Part shown: one piece after another, positions 38,157 through 47,476 of the stretch
How the letters are laid out: every line of letters begins with the position of its first letter
Numbering within the stretch: the first letter of the stretch is position 1
DNA from: Pseudoips prasinana
Lineage: Eukaryota; Arthropoda; Insecta; Lepidoptera; Nolidae
DNA length: 64,000 nt
Reading direction: 5' to 3'
Assembly (NCBI GenBank): GCA_951640165.1
Contig: OX621266.1
Span: 4,464,001-4,528,000 of the forward strand
Notes under the pieces: generated by a model
The model's database searches: none
Told to the model about the DNA's origin: nothing
What the model saw: only the letters and a program-made list of their open reading frames with translations
Position numbers and translations under genes: made by a program

Positions 38157-38244
38157 AAACCTCATATATTATCTACATTAGTTAAACAAATTTCATTTGT
38201 CGTTAAGCATCAGTAAATACAAGTTGCATGTAAGCTTGAGTAAA

Positions 38245-39183
38245 ATGGAGACAAATGTTAAAGAGCAAGTAATTAAATCAGTAAACAGTATAAAAAATAA
38301 AATAAAACTGATACAAGATGAAGAAGACACAGCTAATATAAAATATCAAAAAGTATTTAAGCCTATTATAGATCCTCTGAAATCCCTAATTAAAGTAAAT
38401 GAAAATGATAATTCAACTTCAAATAATGTAAATGTTAATGAAAATTATAAAATCAGTAATTTAAACTCTTCTCTAGATTGTAATACTTCTAAAGATATAA
38501 CAGATTCGGACGAGGATTCAGAATACTACAGTGAAGGAGATAAAAGTCCATCAAATAGAAATGATGATACTTTAATGTCGTTAAACAAGGAAGATTTTGT
38601 TGATATTTATGATAAAATAAATATTCCATTTGGTATTCGCAATGAAAATAAGAAACTAATGATAGGAAACTCTAATGTAAAGTTTTCTGTTACGAGAAAT
38701 ACCTCAAACACTGAAAAATCTTACGCTGTCACGATTAATAACAAACATTATGAATTTACTCCGGGCTTAAAAGAACTTTTGGTTCGTAGTAAACCCAACT
38801 TGGCATTAGTCACTGAAGAGGATAAGATTAACTACAAAGAAATACTTCTTAACACAAACGCACACAAACGGGATTTTCAACCTAGTGGGCAAATAAAGGG
38901 TGATAAAGGAGCAAAATATCGTCAAATAATAAAACCACTATTTTCTGAAATTCCTGTTCCAAATAAATGTTCTGAATCATTAGTAAAAACGAAAACTGGT
39001 GGATATATATCGAAATTTAAGAAATATAAACCAAATACAGATTATATTTATTGGGATGATCCGAATGAATTGCTTGAAAGATTAAAATTGTTAGTTGCAT
39101 CTCAAAGCGCTGGCAACACTAACCATGATAACGAAATTATATCAATAATCGAAGAATTGAAAGAAGCAGGTATTATAAAATAA
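38245..39183 (+). CDS. Polinton-associated DUF8207-type protein
   Basis: 312 residues from the ATG at 38245 (an in-frame TTG lies at 38197). The N-terminal half is a Lys/Glu-rich helix (KEQVIKSVNSIKNKIKLIQ) and an Asn/Ser/acidic low-complexity linker (TDSDEDSEYYSEGDKS). The C-terminal half has VDIYDKINIPFGIR, NNKHYEFTPGLKELL and YKEILLNTNAHKRDF, then IYWDDPNELLERLKLL. From memory the TPGL.ELL and YKEILL.TNAH pattern is that of the DUF8207 family, common in arthropod Polinton-like loci. The role is unknown; it may be structural or regulatory. It lies between the ATPase and the integrase. Confidence 0.65.
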   Translation: METNVKEQVIKSVNSIKNKIKLIQDEEDTANIKYQKVFKPIIDPLKSLIKVNENDNSTSNNVNVNENYKISNLNSSLDCNTSKDITDSDEDSEYYSEGDKSPSNRNDDTLMSLNKEDFVDIYDKINIPFGIRNENKKLMIGNSNVKFSVTRNTSNTEKSYAVTINNKHYEFTPGLKELLVRSKPNLALVTEEDKINYKEILLNTNAHKRDFQPSGQIKGDKGAKYRQIIKPLFSEIPVPNKCSESLVKTKTGGYISKFKKYKPNTDYIYWDDPNELLERLKLLVASQSAGNTNHDNEIISIIEELKEAGIIK

Positions 39184-39227
39184 AAATATTTATGCTCTAA
39201 GATATAGTTATTAAAAGGACAACAAAC

Positions 39228-39491
39228 ATGAATGACCACGCATCAACATCTCGAGCGTGCAGTGAAAGTGATGTTACAAAAAATATCATAAAAGACAACG
39301 TACCTTATTATAACGTTATTAAAAATCAGGTTGATAAAATTTATACTATTTTATTAGATAAAATAAAATATATTATTCAAAAAATCACAAGATTAATCGA
39401 TCGCATAAAAAGAGTTGAAAAGAATATTGATTTGAAACAAGTAGCAAAACAGTTCCAAAAGCATTATGAGCAAACTGGACGTCGTAAATGA
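39228..39491 (+). CDS. Small Lys/Ile-rich coiled-coil protein
   Basis: 87 residues. A polar head is followed by a long amphipathic helix (QVDKIYTILLDKIKYIIQKI, then RVEKNIDLKQVAKQFQ). It overlaps the start of the integrase frame by 26 bp in another frame. It could be a separate accessory protein or, through splicing, an N-terminal piece of the integrase; the sequence does not decide. No family is recognised. Confidence 0.5.
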   Translation: MNDHASTSRACSESDVTKNIIKDNVPYYNVIKNQVDKIYTILLDKIKYIIQKITRLIDRIKRVEKNIDLKQVAKQFQKHYEQTGRRK

Positions 39492-40395
39492 AATTCATAA
39501 AAATGTAAGAATAAACTATCCTCGTAGAAATGTAATTCTAAAAGATATCGATGATCTATGGCAAGCAGATCTGATAGATATGCAAGCTATGTCAAAAGTA
39601 AACTGCGGTTTTAAATACATATTAGTGGTTATAGATTGCTTTTCAAAATATGCTTGGGCAATCCCACTCGAAAAGAAAAGTAAAGAACTCGCGTCTAAAG
39701 CATTTGAGACTCTTCTGAAAAAACGTATACCGAATAATTTGCAAACCGATTTCGGGAAAGAATTCTATAATGATAAATTTCATAACATTTTGAAAACTAA
39801 TGATATCAATCACTACTCTACATATTCTACTAAAAAGGCTTCAATTGTTGAAAGATTCATAAGAACATTAAAAAACAAACTTTATAAAGAGTTCAGTCTA
39901 AAAGGAAACTATAAATGGATAGACGGTACGCTTGATAATAAAGTTTATGAATATAATCACAGTTTTCATAGAACTATAAAGCAGTCACCAGCGTCAATAA
40001 ATCAGACAAATAAAAAAAATGTGTTACGAAATTACGCTAATATTTCAAAAAAAGCTAACATGCTTTTGAAATGCAATCGATTTCAAGTGGGAGATTTTGT
40101 GAGAATCAGTAAATACAAAGGCTGTTTTGAAAAAGGTTTCACTCCTAATTGGTCCACAGAAATATTTAAGATTTTTAAAGTGCAAGATACTCTTCCCACC
40201 ACTTATTTATTAGAAGATGTTCGAAAACAGCCAATTTTAGGAGCATTTTATGCTCAAGACCTTCAAAAAACTAAGCACCCAGAAATATATCTTATTGAAA
40301 AAAATTTAAAACGAAGGGGAAATAAATTCTACGTGAAATGGTTAGGCCTTCCGACCACTGAGAATTGCTGGATAGATAAACAAAAAGTTTTGTAA
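39466..40395 (+). CDS. Retroviral-type integrase with C-terminal chromodomain
   Basis: 309 residues. The catalytic core has D35 (LWQADLIDM), D95 (LQTDFGKEF) and E129 (KKASIVERFIR), the DDE triad with 33 residues between the last two. A C-terminal SH3-like segment (RFQVGDFVRISKYK) is followed by a chromodomain (YLIEKNLKRRGNKFYVKWLG to ENCWIDKQKVL, about residues 272-309). No HHCC zinc domain is visible at the N-terminus. It would join the element ends to host DNA, and the chromodomain could direct integration to methylated-histone chromatin. All three catalytic residues remain. Confidence 0.92.
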   Translation: MSKLDVVNEIHKNVRINYPRRNVILKDIDDLWQADLIDMQAMSKVNCGFKYILVVIDCFSKYAWAIPLEKKSKELASKAFETLLKKRIPNNLQTDFGKEFYNDKFHNILKTNDINHYSTYSTKKASIVERFIRTLKNKLYKEFSLKGNYKWIDGTLDNKVYEYNHSFHRTIKQSPASINQTNKKNVLRNYANISKKANMLLKCNRFQVGDFVRISKYKGCFEKGFTPNWSTEIFKIFKVQDTLPTTYLLEDVRKQPILGAFYAQDLQKTKHPEIYLIEKNLKRRGNKFYVKWLGLPTTENCWIDKQKVL

Positions 40396-40571
40396 TTTAT
40401 TAAAATGTTATTATGTGTTATTCAATATCCATTTAGAAAGTTTGACAGGCAATTCTTTAAAAATAAGTACTTAAACTATTTTAATTCATTTGTATTCGGT
40501 TCTCAAAACAGAGAGCACTTTATACAAAGTTTTAAGTTTAAGTGGTTATTATAGTAACTAAAACTAGTAAT

Positions 40572-41030
40572 ATGAACGATAAGGAAAAAAGCATTATGAG
40601 TTCGAAGAAAAAAATTAAATCAGGGAAGTGTTTAAAACGAACCTTCAAAAAGATCGTATCGCATACAAAAAAACACATTAAAGACCTGAAACCTAAATGT
40701 AAAAAGGCATTGATAGAATTAGCGTATAAAACTGCAAAAGATTTATCTTCCAATTTGCCAATAAAATTACCGAGAGTCATTCCTGTACCTAAAACTGGTG
40801 GATTTCTTCCTCTAATACCTATATTTGCGGGATTATCTGCTGCTGGCAGCTTAGTTGGTGGTGCTGCTGGAATCACAAAGGCGATAAATGATTACAAATC
40901 ATCAAAAAAAAGATTGGAAGAATTAGAAAGACATAATAGACAAATAGAAGCGTTATGTATTGGTAGAGGATTACATCTTAAACCTTATAAAAATGGTTTA
41001 GGCATTTATGTATCCAAGAAAAAAAACTAA
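40572..41030 (+). CDS. Small basic protein with amphipathic Gly/Ala segment (pVI-like)
   Basis: 152 residues from the ATG at 40572. A very basic head (SSKKKIKSGKCLKRTFKK) is followed by helices, then PVPKTGGFLPLIPIFAGLSA, a Gly/Ala-rich segment (GSLVGGAAGITKAIND) and a Lys-rich tail. The layout and its position directly before the protease resemble small membrane-active or DNA-binding virion proteins such as adenovirus pVI/pX. This assignment rests on layout, not on recognised homology. Similar proteins precede the protease in other insect Polinton-like loci, from memory. Confidence 0.55.
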   Translation: MNDKEKSIMSSKKKIKSGKCLKRTFKKIVSHTKKHIKDLKPKCKKALIELAYKTAKDLSSNLPIKLPRVIPVPKTGGFLPLIPIFAGLSAAGSLVGGAAGITKAINDYKSSKKRLEELERHNRQIEALCIGRGLHLKPYKNGLGIYVSKKKN

Positions 41031-41071
41031 GTGTTCGGTTACCCAAAAAACCTTTATCTAACGTTGATATA

Positions 41072-41404
41072 ATGAAGTACTCAAAAAATATTCCTTTTTT
41101 TCGAGGTGTATATATGAGAGATGAATTACCAAATAAACCATTAGCCATAGAATGTGGCATTATTAATCTAGATTCTTCAAAAAATCCTGGTACGCATTGG
41201 GTAGCCTATGGGAAAATTAATGATTATATTGAATACTTTGACAGTTACGGCAACTTGAAACCTCCAAAAGAATGTATTAAATATTTGGGACGAAACATGT
41301 ACTATAACTATAAAAACTACCAAGGTAATAATTTATACAATTGTGGACACTTGTGCTTAAAATTTTTAAAATTATTTTGGTTAAAACGTAATATGAATGT
41401 ATAA
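41072..41404 (+). CDS. Adenain-like cysteine protease
   Basis: 110 residues from the ATG. Catalytic residues are H42 (GTHWVAYG), D57 (YFDSYG), Q84 and C91 (YNCGHLCLKFL), the His-Asp-Gln-Cys order of adenovirus-type proteases. The family is usually 150-200 residues. The frame is open upstream of the ATG into the end of the previous gene (RLPKKPLSNVDIM), and that stretch looks homologous to family members, so the true product is probably longer. It would mature capsid proteins. The foreign 4-kb insert begins just downstream. Confidence 0.85.
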   Translation: MKYSKNIPFFRGVYMRDELPNKPLAIECGIINLDSSKNPGTHWVAYGKINDYIEYFDSYGNLKPPKECIKYLGRNMYYNYKNYQGNNLYNCGHLCLKFLKLFWLKRNMNV

Positions 41405-41514
41405 AAAGATTCTCTTTTTATTAGAAGGATCATTTTAGTTTGTTCTGCGTATTCAGCTCATAGTTACTAGTGCAACATATTTATAAAAAAGATAATTTCT
41501 GATTTGGACATATA
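41405..41514. other. Polinton remnant between protease and LINE F
   Basis: About 110 bp of AT-rich sequence after the protease stop and before the (GAATA)n tail of LINE F. No ORF is seen. Confidence 0.5.
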
Positions 41515-44500
41515 GAATAGAATAGAATAGAATAGAATACTCTTTATTGTACACACTCAAACAAAACAATTATATGGAAGACAAAATAAATAACACAATA
41601 ATGTACAATGGGCGGTCTTATCGCATTAAGCGATTTCTTCCAGACAACCTTTGGATGGATAGGAGCTCTAAATATTTAAAGTAGTAGGTGTGCAACAAAT
41701 GAAGTAGAAAAGTATAGAAACATTGTAAGTATATATATAATTATATATAATGAGGTTTATAACAATGTAAGGTGGCATACCAAATAGCATGTGTATATAG
41801 CAAAATATGTATAAATACAGTATATAATATATAACATAAATATTATATTAGACTTAGAATATTATAGTAGGTGACTTTAAGAAAGTAGGTAGTATTCTTT
41901 AACAGCTTTATTAAACGTGGCAAGAGTTTGTGCACGTCTGATATCAATTGGCAAGGCATTCCATAATAGTACTGCTTGAACAGAAAATGATTTGTTCATA
42001 AATGTGGTAGAATGCATAGGAGTATGCAGCTTTAGGTTGTGTGATGATCTTAAGAATCTGGTATGTGTGTCACAGAGAAACTCGAAACGGTTTTTAAGAT
42101 ATGTAGGTGTAGTGGGATTAAAGAGAGTGTTATATAATAAAGAAAGAACATGAGCATTCCGACGAAGGCGGATTGGCAACCACTTGAGCTTTGACCGGAA
42201 TAATGAAACGTGATCATATTTGCGAAGGCCAAATATGAATCTAATACAAAGGTTTTGAAGACGCTCAAGTTTATCCAGTTGTTCTTCTGTGAGATCTAGA
42301 TAGCTGACATCGGCATAGTCGAGAATAGGTAGGAGAAGTGATTGTGCAAGAGCAGTTTTAGTGGTAATAGGGAGGAAGTTGCGCAGGCGCCTGAGTGAAC
42401 CAGATGACGCAAAAAGTTTACAGCTAACAGCTTTCAGCTGAGGACCCCATGATAACGTGCTGTCAAATATAATCCCCAAATTTTTTACGTTATTACTAAG
42501 AGGGATAACCGTGCCATCAAAGGTGATTTGGGGGAGTTGGGACCAGTCCACTTTAGACGTCATTCGGGAGCTGCCAACTACTATTGCTTGTGTTTTAGAG
42601 GGGTTAATTTTGAGACCAAACATCTGGCTCCACACTCTAATCTGAGCTAAATCGTTATTAACTGTCGCGATTGCAGTGGGTAAATTCATAAGCGAAGCAT
42701 GGGAATAAATTTGAAGATCGTCTGCATAAAGATGGTAGGAAGAAGAGATATTATTGGAAATCGTATTAATAAATAAAGCAAAAAGCAACGGAGAAAGAAC
42801 GCCACCCTGCGGCACGCCAGCAACTGTATTAGACCATGTAGAAAACATGTCATTAATACGAATTCTTTGCCGGCGCCCAAACAGGTAAGATCGAAACCAT
42901 TCAATCACCGTTGGAGATATGTTAAGTGACGTCAAAATGCCAAGGAGAATGTCAAAATCTACAGTATTGAACGCGTTGCTAAAATCTAACAAAAGGAGAA
43001 CTGTAAGATTTCCACTCTCCATGGCACCTCTTATGTCTTCCGTAATATGGACCAGGGCTGTGACGGTACTATGACCAGGTCGGAAACCGGATTGCATAGG
43101 ATTGAGGAGATTGTGCTTACAAACATAGGAATTCAGTTGGGTGTAAATAAGCCGCTCGAGGACTTTGGAAAGGAATGGAAGAATAGATATAGGACGATAG
43201 TCGGAGAAGGAGGATGGATTTCTGGTTTTAGGAATGGGAGTGACAAGGGCTTCTTTCCATGTAGAAGGAAAGAATCCACTTGATATGGAACAATTCAGGA
43301 TGTGACTGATAATGGGTAGGATATCATCAAGGATAGGAATGATCATATTACGGCTGACACTGTCGCTACCGACCGCATTGGAAGATATCGACAGGATGCC
43401 TTTCTTAACATCACAATCGGAGAATTGATTGAAAACAAAAGGTGGATAATCAGCAGTTGGAAGAGATGAAAGATAGTTCAAAGATTGAGTTTTAGCTGAT
43501 GCGTTACTCGACGATGAAGAGGAAAAGTACTGATTAAGCGAATTGATGTCTAATTTATTAGGAAGAGTATCTAGAGATTTTCCAACTCCTAATGATCTGA
43601 TAAATTTCCAGATTTTCGCTGGATCTCCGTTTTCAACGGATTTATGGATATTATGGCGTTGAGCACTCCTACACATCTTATTGCAGCGATTTCGGATCGC
43701 AAGATATTTGTCCCGAGAGTAGTCTGATGGTCGACACTTGTATCTAGACTTCGCCGCTGTTTTAAGACTTATGAGTGTCTTGATCTCGTCATTAAGCCAC
43801 GGTGCTGGTAAGTGTTTTACTCTTACAGCTCGAATAGGCGCGTGTATGTCGTACAAGTCAATCAAGGTGGAAGTAAATATATTGACCTTGTCATCAACTG
43901 ATGCGGAATTCCTTAACGAGCTCCAGTCAATACCCCTGGCAGCCTCTCGAAGACTCTCAAGGTTCATACCACTAAAATTGCGCTGCAAAAGAATTTTCGA
44001 CTTAGCCTTTGGTGGACGGATTGCGTAGGAAAGAAAGATCAGATCGTGATAAGAAAACATGTCAGCCGAGCATTGACCATGCTTGGCGACATGATCACGA
44101 GAAGAGACGAAGATAAGATCCAAGAGAGATGGAGTTGCATTAGGAAAGCGGTGTGTTGCATTCAATGGTAGACAGGAAAGGTTGGTTGATTCGGAAACCG
44201 ACAGGAGAGAGGAAGCACGAAAATCATTTTTAAGGAGGCAAGTGTTGAAATCACCCATTAAAATAGTATGACTGTAAGAAGGAGTGAATTTTTCTAGAAG
44301 TGTTTCAAAAGAATTAAAGAAATTGATGCGGAGGGATGGACAATAATATACACCCAAAAGAACTTTTGTATGATGCAGTTCGACTTCAATTAGAAGATGT
44401 TCACCTGCATTCAGTGGCGGTGGCTGCGGTGACGTATCAATTACGTTAAAGTTAATGTAGTTACGGAGATAAATGGCTACGCCACCACCACTACCTGCCA

Positions 44501-44670
44501 CACGATCATTTCGTATTAAAGTAAAGCCTGGAAGGGAGTAAGAGACAGATGGAAGACAAGGTTTTAACCAAGATTCAGATACCAGAACGGCATGGATGTT
44601 CTTACAGTCAAAATTTGCCAGCATCTCTGGAAAATGAGCCGGAATGCTTTGGGCATTGATGTGGACTGAA
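41515..44670 (-). mobile_element. LINE family E/F, copy F, inserted in the Polinton
   Basis: Minus-strand LINE with a (TATTC)n tail (plus-strand GAATAGAATAG at 41516-41540) after ACAATAAAGAG, and ORF2 reaching its 5' edge near 44670. It separates the protease and capsid genes of the Polinton, so it landed after the Polinton did. Homology with copy E ends at VHINAQ, which makes it 5'-truncated. No target duplication was found, perhaps because of the further rearranged DNA at 44671-45470. Confidence 0.88.
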
Positions 44671-44675
44671 CACAA
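41877..44675 (-). CDS. LINE F ORF2: endonuclease and reverse transcriptase, unbroken
   Basis: 932 codons without a stop, but the first codon is TTG and the frame begins at the truncation, so no authentic start is present. Endonuclease: VHINAQSIPAHF, the catalytic Glu in VSESWLKP, GDFNTCLL and the SYHD histidine. Reverse transcriptase: SDYRPISILPFLSKVLERL, LLDFSNAFNTVD, AGVPQGGVLSPLLF, LYADDLQIYS. Thumb and C-terminus: [16 protein letters not shown] and LLWNALPIDIR. All the catalytic motifs of the endonuclease and polymerase survive. Among the LINEs here this is the best preserved ORF2, hence the most recent copy. Confidence 0.92.
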   Translation of the reverse strand: MCSVHINAQSIPAHFPEMLANFDCKNIHAVLVSESWLKPCLPSVSYSLPGFTLIRNDRVAGSGGGVAIYLRNYINFNVIDTSPQPPPLNAGEHLLIEVELHHTKVLLGVYYCPSLRINFFNSFETLLEKFTPSYSHTILMGDFNTCLLKNDFRASSLLSVSESTNLSCLPLNATHRFPNATPSLLDLIFVSSRDHVAKHGQCSADMFSYHDLIFLSYAIRPPKAKSKILLQRNFSGMNLESLREAARGIDWSSLRNSASVDDKVNIFTSTLIDLYDIHAPIRAVRVKHLPAPWLNDEIKTLISLKTAAKSRYKCRPSDYSRDKYLAIRNRCNKMCRSAQRHNIHKSVENGDPAKIWKFIRSLGVGKSLDTLPNKLDINSLNQYFSSSSSSNASAKTQSLNYLSSLPTADYPPFVFNQFSDCDVKKGILSISSNAVGSDSVSRNMIIPILDDILPIISHILNCSISSGFFPSTWKEALVTPIPKTRNPSSFSDYRPISILPFLSKVLERLIYTQLNSYVCKHNLLNPMQSGFRPGHSTVTALVHITEDIRGAMESGNLTVLLLLDFSNAFNTVDFDILLGILTSLNISPTVIEWFRSYLFGRRQRIRINDMFSTWSNTVAGVPQGGVLSPLLFALFINTISNNISSSYHLYADDLQIYSHASLMNLPTAIATVNNDLAQIRVWSQMFGLKINPSKTQAIVVGSSRMTSKVDWSQLPQITFDGTVIPLSNNVKNLGIIFDSTLSWGPQLKAVSCKLFASSGSLRRLRNFLPITTKTALAQSLLLPILDYADVSYLDLTEEQLDKLERLQNLCIRFIFGLRKYDHVSLFRSKLKWLPIRLRRNAHVLSLLYNTLFNPTTPTYLKNRFEFLCDTHTRFLRSSHNLKLHTPMHSTTFMNKSFSVQAVLLWNALPIDIRRAQTLATFNKAVKEYYLLS

Positions 44676-45470
44676 TTGAAATTCAATAGTTAAATTTGTT
44701 CGTTGTTCATTTGTATCTAATTATAATTATATAACTATGATTCAACGTTTTTTTGTGATTTCCTATATAAATATTAACCACAGATATATCAACAGTGGGT
44801 ACGTACCAAAATCCCGAATTTTAATAGACCGAATTTTAAAATATAGTACAATTTTGTGACCGAAACGAATCGCCGCAAAACCGACTTCACGTAGTCTTGT
44901 CTGCCCGACTCTAGAGTGTAATTTAAACCCGCGTAGGCGCGAAGGGGTGGGGCGGCCCGCGAGCTGAGGAGCAGGTGGTTTTGAAAGCCCGCCTCCGCGG
45001 CTGAGGCTGGCCGGCGAAGCCGGCCAGCAAGCCGAAGCTGCGGTGGTGGGCGTTAAAACCATCTGCGACGATAAGCTCGCGTGGGACCGCCCAAACCCCG
45101 CAGCGCCGGAGCCGTGACAGAAATAATGCTTGCTGCATGTTGCATGCCTGCTTACATGCTGCATACCTGCCTGCTTGCATGTTGCATGCAGTCGCCGAGT
45201 GCCAGATATGAGTAATCGCGGGAACTACGTCGCTGCTCTTTGGGATTTCATCCATCGGTATTTCGTCCATTCGTAGGTGAATAGTCCATTAATTAATTCA
45301 ACCTTAACTTAATTAATTATAGTTAAATAAACCGTAGGTGAATCGTCCATTATGGATTTCATCCATTAGTTATCATAAAAATCTGTGAAATGACCTTTAG
45401 GTTTTTTAAACAGTAGGTCTTATGATCGTAGTCATTTCAATAATAGTTAGAATACTTTTAGATATTATAA
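44671..45470. other. Foreign DNA of unknown type with GC-rich hairpin
   Basis: Between LINE F and the capsid gene. 44880-45120 is strongly GC-rich and includes a 10-bp-arm hairpin (GCTGGCCGGC, GAA, GCCGGCCAGC at 45006-45028). 45130-45190 repeats TGTTGCATGC-like words. GTAGGTGAAT followed by GTCCATT occurs at about 45273 and 45331. The overlapping frames here are products of GC richness. It looks like pieces of other mobile elements that I cannot name. Confidence 0.45.
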
Positions 45471-46541
45471 TACTTAACCCCATCGGCGAGTTCCATTTAC
45501 ATTGAAGGATATGTGTGTGTATATTCCAAAGATACAACAGGAAAGATTATAAAAAAAGATGTGAAATTTATAAATAACCCATTCTCTTTTTTATTATATA
45601 TTAGATACGAGCTTAATGGTATTGAAATAGATCGTATTAAAAATGCTGGAATCACAACAACTTTAAAATCATATATTTCAATGAACGAAGGGGAAAGCAA
45701 ACTTGCTGCAGTTTGGGGTTGGAACCTGAATGGTACCAAGCAAAAAGACGGACATTTTAGTATTATTTTGCCGTTAAGTAAAATCTTAGGATTTGCAGAA
45801 GATTACAATAAAATAATTGTTAATTGTAGACATGAACTTATATTACAAAGAAGCCGATCTATTTCAAACTGTGTTATTATGGACAAAAGTGATAATATAC
45901 AATTAGACATACAAAAGATACAATGGCGTGTCCCCCATATTAGAGTTTCTGATCATGTTAGACTCTCTCTACTGAAGCATTTGGAAAAAGATAGAGCGAT
46001 ACAGTTAGCATTCAGAAATTGGGATTTATATGAATATCCATTATTACCTTAAACAACGAAACATTTGTGGTCTATCAAAACAACTTCTCAGTTAGAAAAA
46101 CCAAGATTTGTTATACTCGGTCTACAAACTAATCGAAAAAATAACTTAAATAATAGTTCATCTGTATTCGATCATTGTCAAGTAACTAATATTAAATTGT
46201 TTTTGAATTCACAATATTTTCCATATGACTCACTTAATCTGAAATTTGATGAAAGTAAATACAGTATATTATATGAAATGTATGCAAATTTTCGTCAGTC
46301 ATATTACAACACTAGCATAGATCCCCTGCTTGATTTGTGTACGTTTAGAGAAAAGGCTCCCCTGTTTGTAATTGACTGCTCCAGACAAAATGATTCATTA
46401 AAAACCGGACCAGTTGATGTGCGGTTAGAAATTGAATGTGCAGAAGAGATACCGGATAATACAACAGCTGACTGTCTGATCATAAATGATCGCCTTTTCA
46501 AATACAGACCTTTAAGTAACATTGTTCGAAAATTATCATGA
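45471..46541 (+). pseudogene. Double-jelly-roll-like capsid protein, 5'-truncated, one stop
   Basis: Open from just after a TAA at 45468, with no ATG near the start, to a TGA at 46539-46541, with one in-frame TAA at 46050-46052. Motifs include SSIYIEGY, YELNGIEIDRIKNAGITTTL, ILGFAEDY, RHELILQRS, IQWRVPHIRVSD and RNWDLYEYPLL before the stop, then TSQLEKPRFVILGLQTNRKN, NSQYFPYDSLNL, MYANFRQSYY and DCLIINDRLFKYRPLSNIV after it. From memory this is the double-jelly-roll-like family that accompanies arthropod Polinton-like elements, the probable major capsid protein. The N-terminal ~50 residues are missing, cut away by the foreign insert. At most about 357 codons remain, compact beside canonical Polinton capsid proteins. 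Confidence 0.75.
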
Positions 46542-47017
46542 ATGTGTTTGTAGACGTACAAGGATTTAAAAGCGAACAGAATGAATTTATTCCAAAAGAA
46601 ATAGCAATCCAATGTGAAAAGTGTATATTTGTACTTTTGATAAAACCTCCATACCCTTTTTATGATGTGACTAAAAAAGAACGTCTACAAGTAAATTGGA
46701 TAGAAAAAAATAGAGGCATATTGTGGAATGAAGGAATTGTACCATACTATAATTATACGAATTTTATTAACGATTTCTTAAAAAATAAGTATATATTTAC
46801 AAAAGGCGCAGAAAAAGTGATTTGGTTGAAAAAAATACTTGGTAATGATAATGTATATAATTTAGAAAATTTTAATTGTCCTAGTTTAACAAAGCTTCAA
46901 GAAGATTATTGGAAGTCTTCGGATATCAAAAGTTGTATCTATCATAGCAAAATATGTGCTTTAAAAAATGTATCATGTCTGAATAAATGGTGTGTAGAAA
47001 ATAAGATATTTTTGTAA
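46538..47017 (+). CDS. Polinton-associated protein, possible RNase H-like fold
   Basis: 159 residues, intact. Its ATG overlaps the capsid stop (ATGA), indicating coupled genes. It starts MNVFVDVQGFKSEQNEFIPK; a hydrophobic strand with D-x-Q followed by an acidic loop is reminiscent of the first strand of RNase H-like nucleases, but the catalytic set is not complete to my eye. IKPPYPFYDVTKKERLQV, RNRGILWNEG-like spacing and a Cys-rich tail (CIYHSKICALKNVSCLNKWC) follow. I recall similar ORFs downstream of the capsid gene in insect relatives but no function. Confidence 0.55.
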   Translation: MNVFVDVQGFKSEQNEFIPKEIAIQCEKCIFVLLIKPPYPFYDVTKKERLQVNWIEKNRGILWNEGIVPYYNYTNFINDFLKNKYIFTKGAEKVIWLKKILGNDNVYNLENFNCPSLTKLQEDYWKSSDIKSCIYHSKICALKNVSCLNKWCVENKIFL

Positions 47018-47227
47018 ATAAATATTAATATAATAAATGTTTTTATTGAAAACAGTTGTATTTTATTTTATTACCACGTGAAACTGAAAGTAAAAACTGT
47101 CAACATACTATTATAATTATTTGAAAATAAAATTTTTAGATAAATAAATATTGTTTGTATTTTACTAAGTGTTACACTTTCCTAAATGTTTATATAATAT
47201 AAACAAATGGATATATAATACAGTAAT

Positions 47228-47476
47228 ATGGATTTCGTTGTAACAACAACCATGTCTTTGAATATTGGAGATCGAGTCAAAATAATTATAGTAGAAAAGC
47301 GTTTGTGTGGACTTCATGTTGTAAAGATAATTAACTATGAAAAGTATAGTGCTATCTTAATACCTACTCATAAAGACAATGGTAAATGGCCTAAAATTTG
47401 TTTTATAGGGCGTACATTACGGGCTAAAGTGATAAGAATTAACAATAATCAAGTAGACTTATTAGAAGAAAACTAA
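47228..47476 (+). CDS. Small beta-rich protein of unknown function
   Basis: 82 residues, intact, from MDFVVTTTMSLNIGDRVKI. Alternating hydrophobic strands (VKIIIVEKRL, VVKIINYEKYSAILIPTH, LRAKVIRINNNQVDLLEE) suggest a small beta barrel, perhaps OB- or S1-like. It is the last ORF on the Polinton coding strand. No family is recognised. Confidence 0.45.
   Translation: MDFVVTTTMSLNIGDRVKIIIVEKRLCGLHVVKIINYEKYSAILIPTHKDNGKWPKICFIGRTLRAKVIRINNNQVDLLEEN

Noticed and set aside
44763..45270. Overlapping 115- and 133-codon minus-strand ORFs
   Set aside because: Open only because of high GC; the two frames are mutually shadowing and low-complexity.
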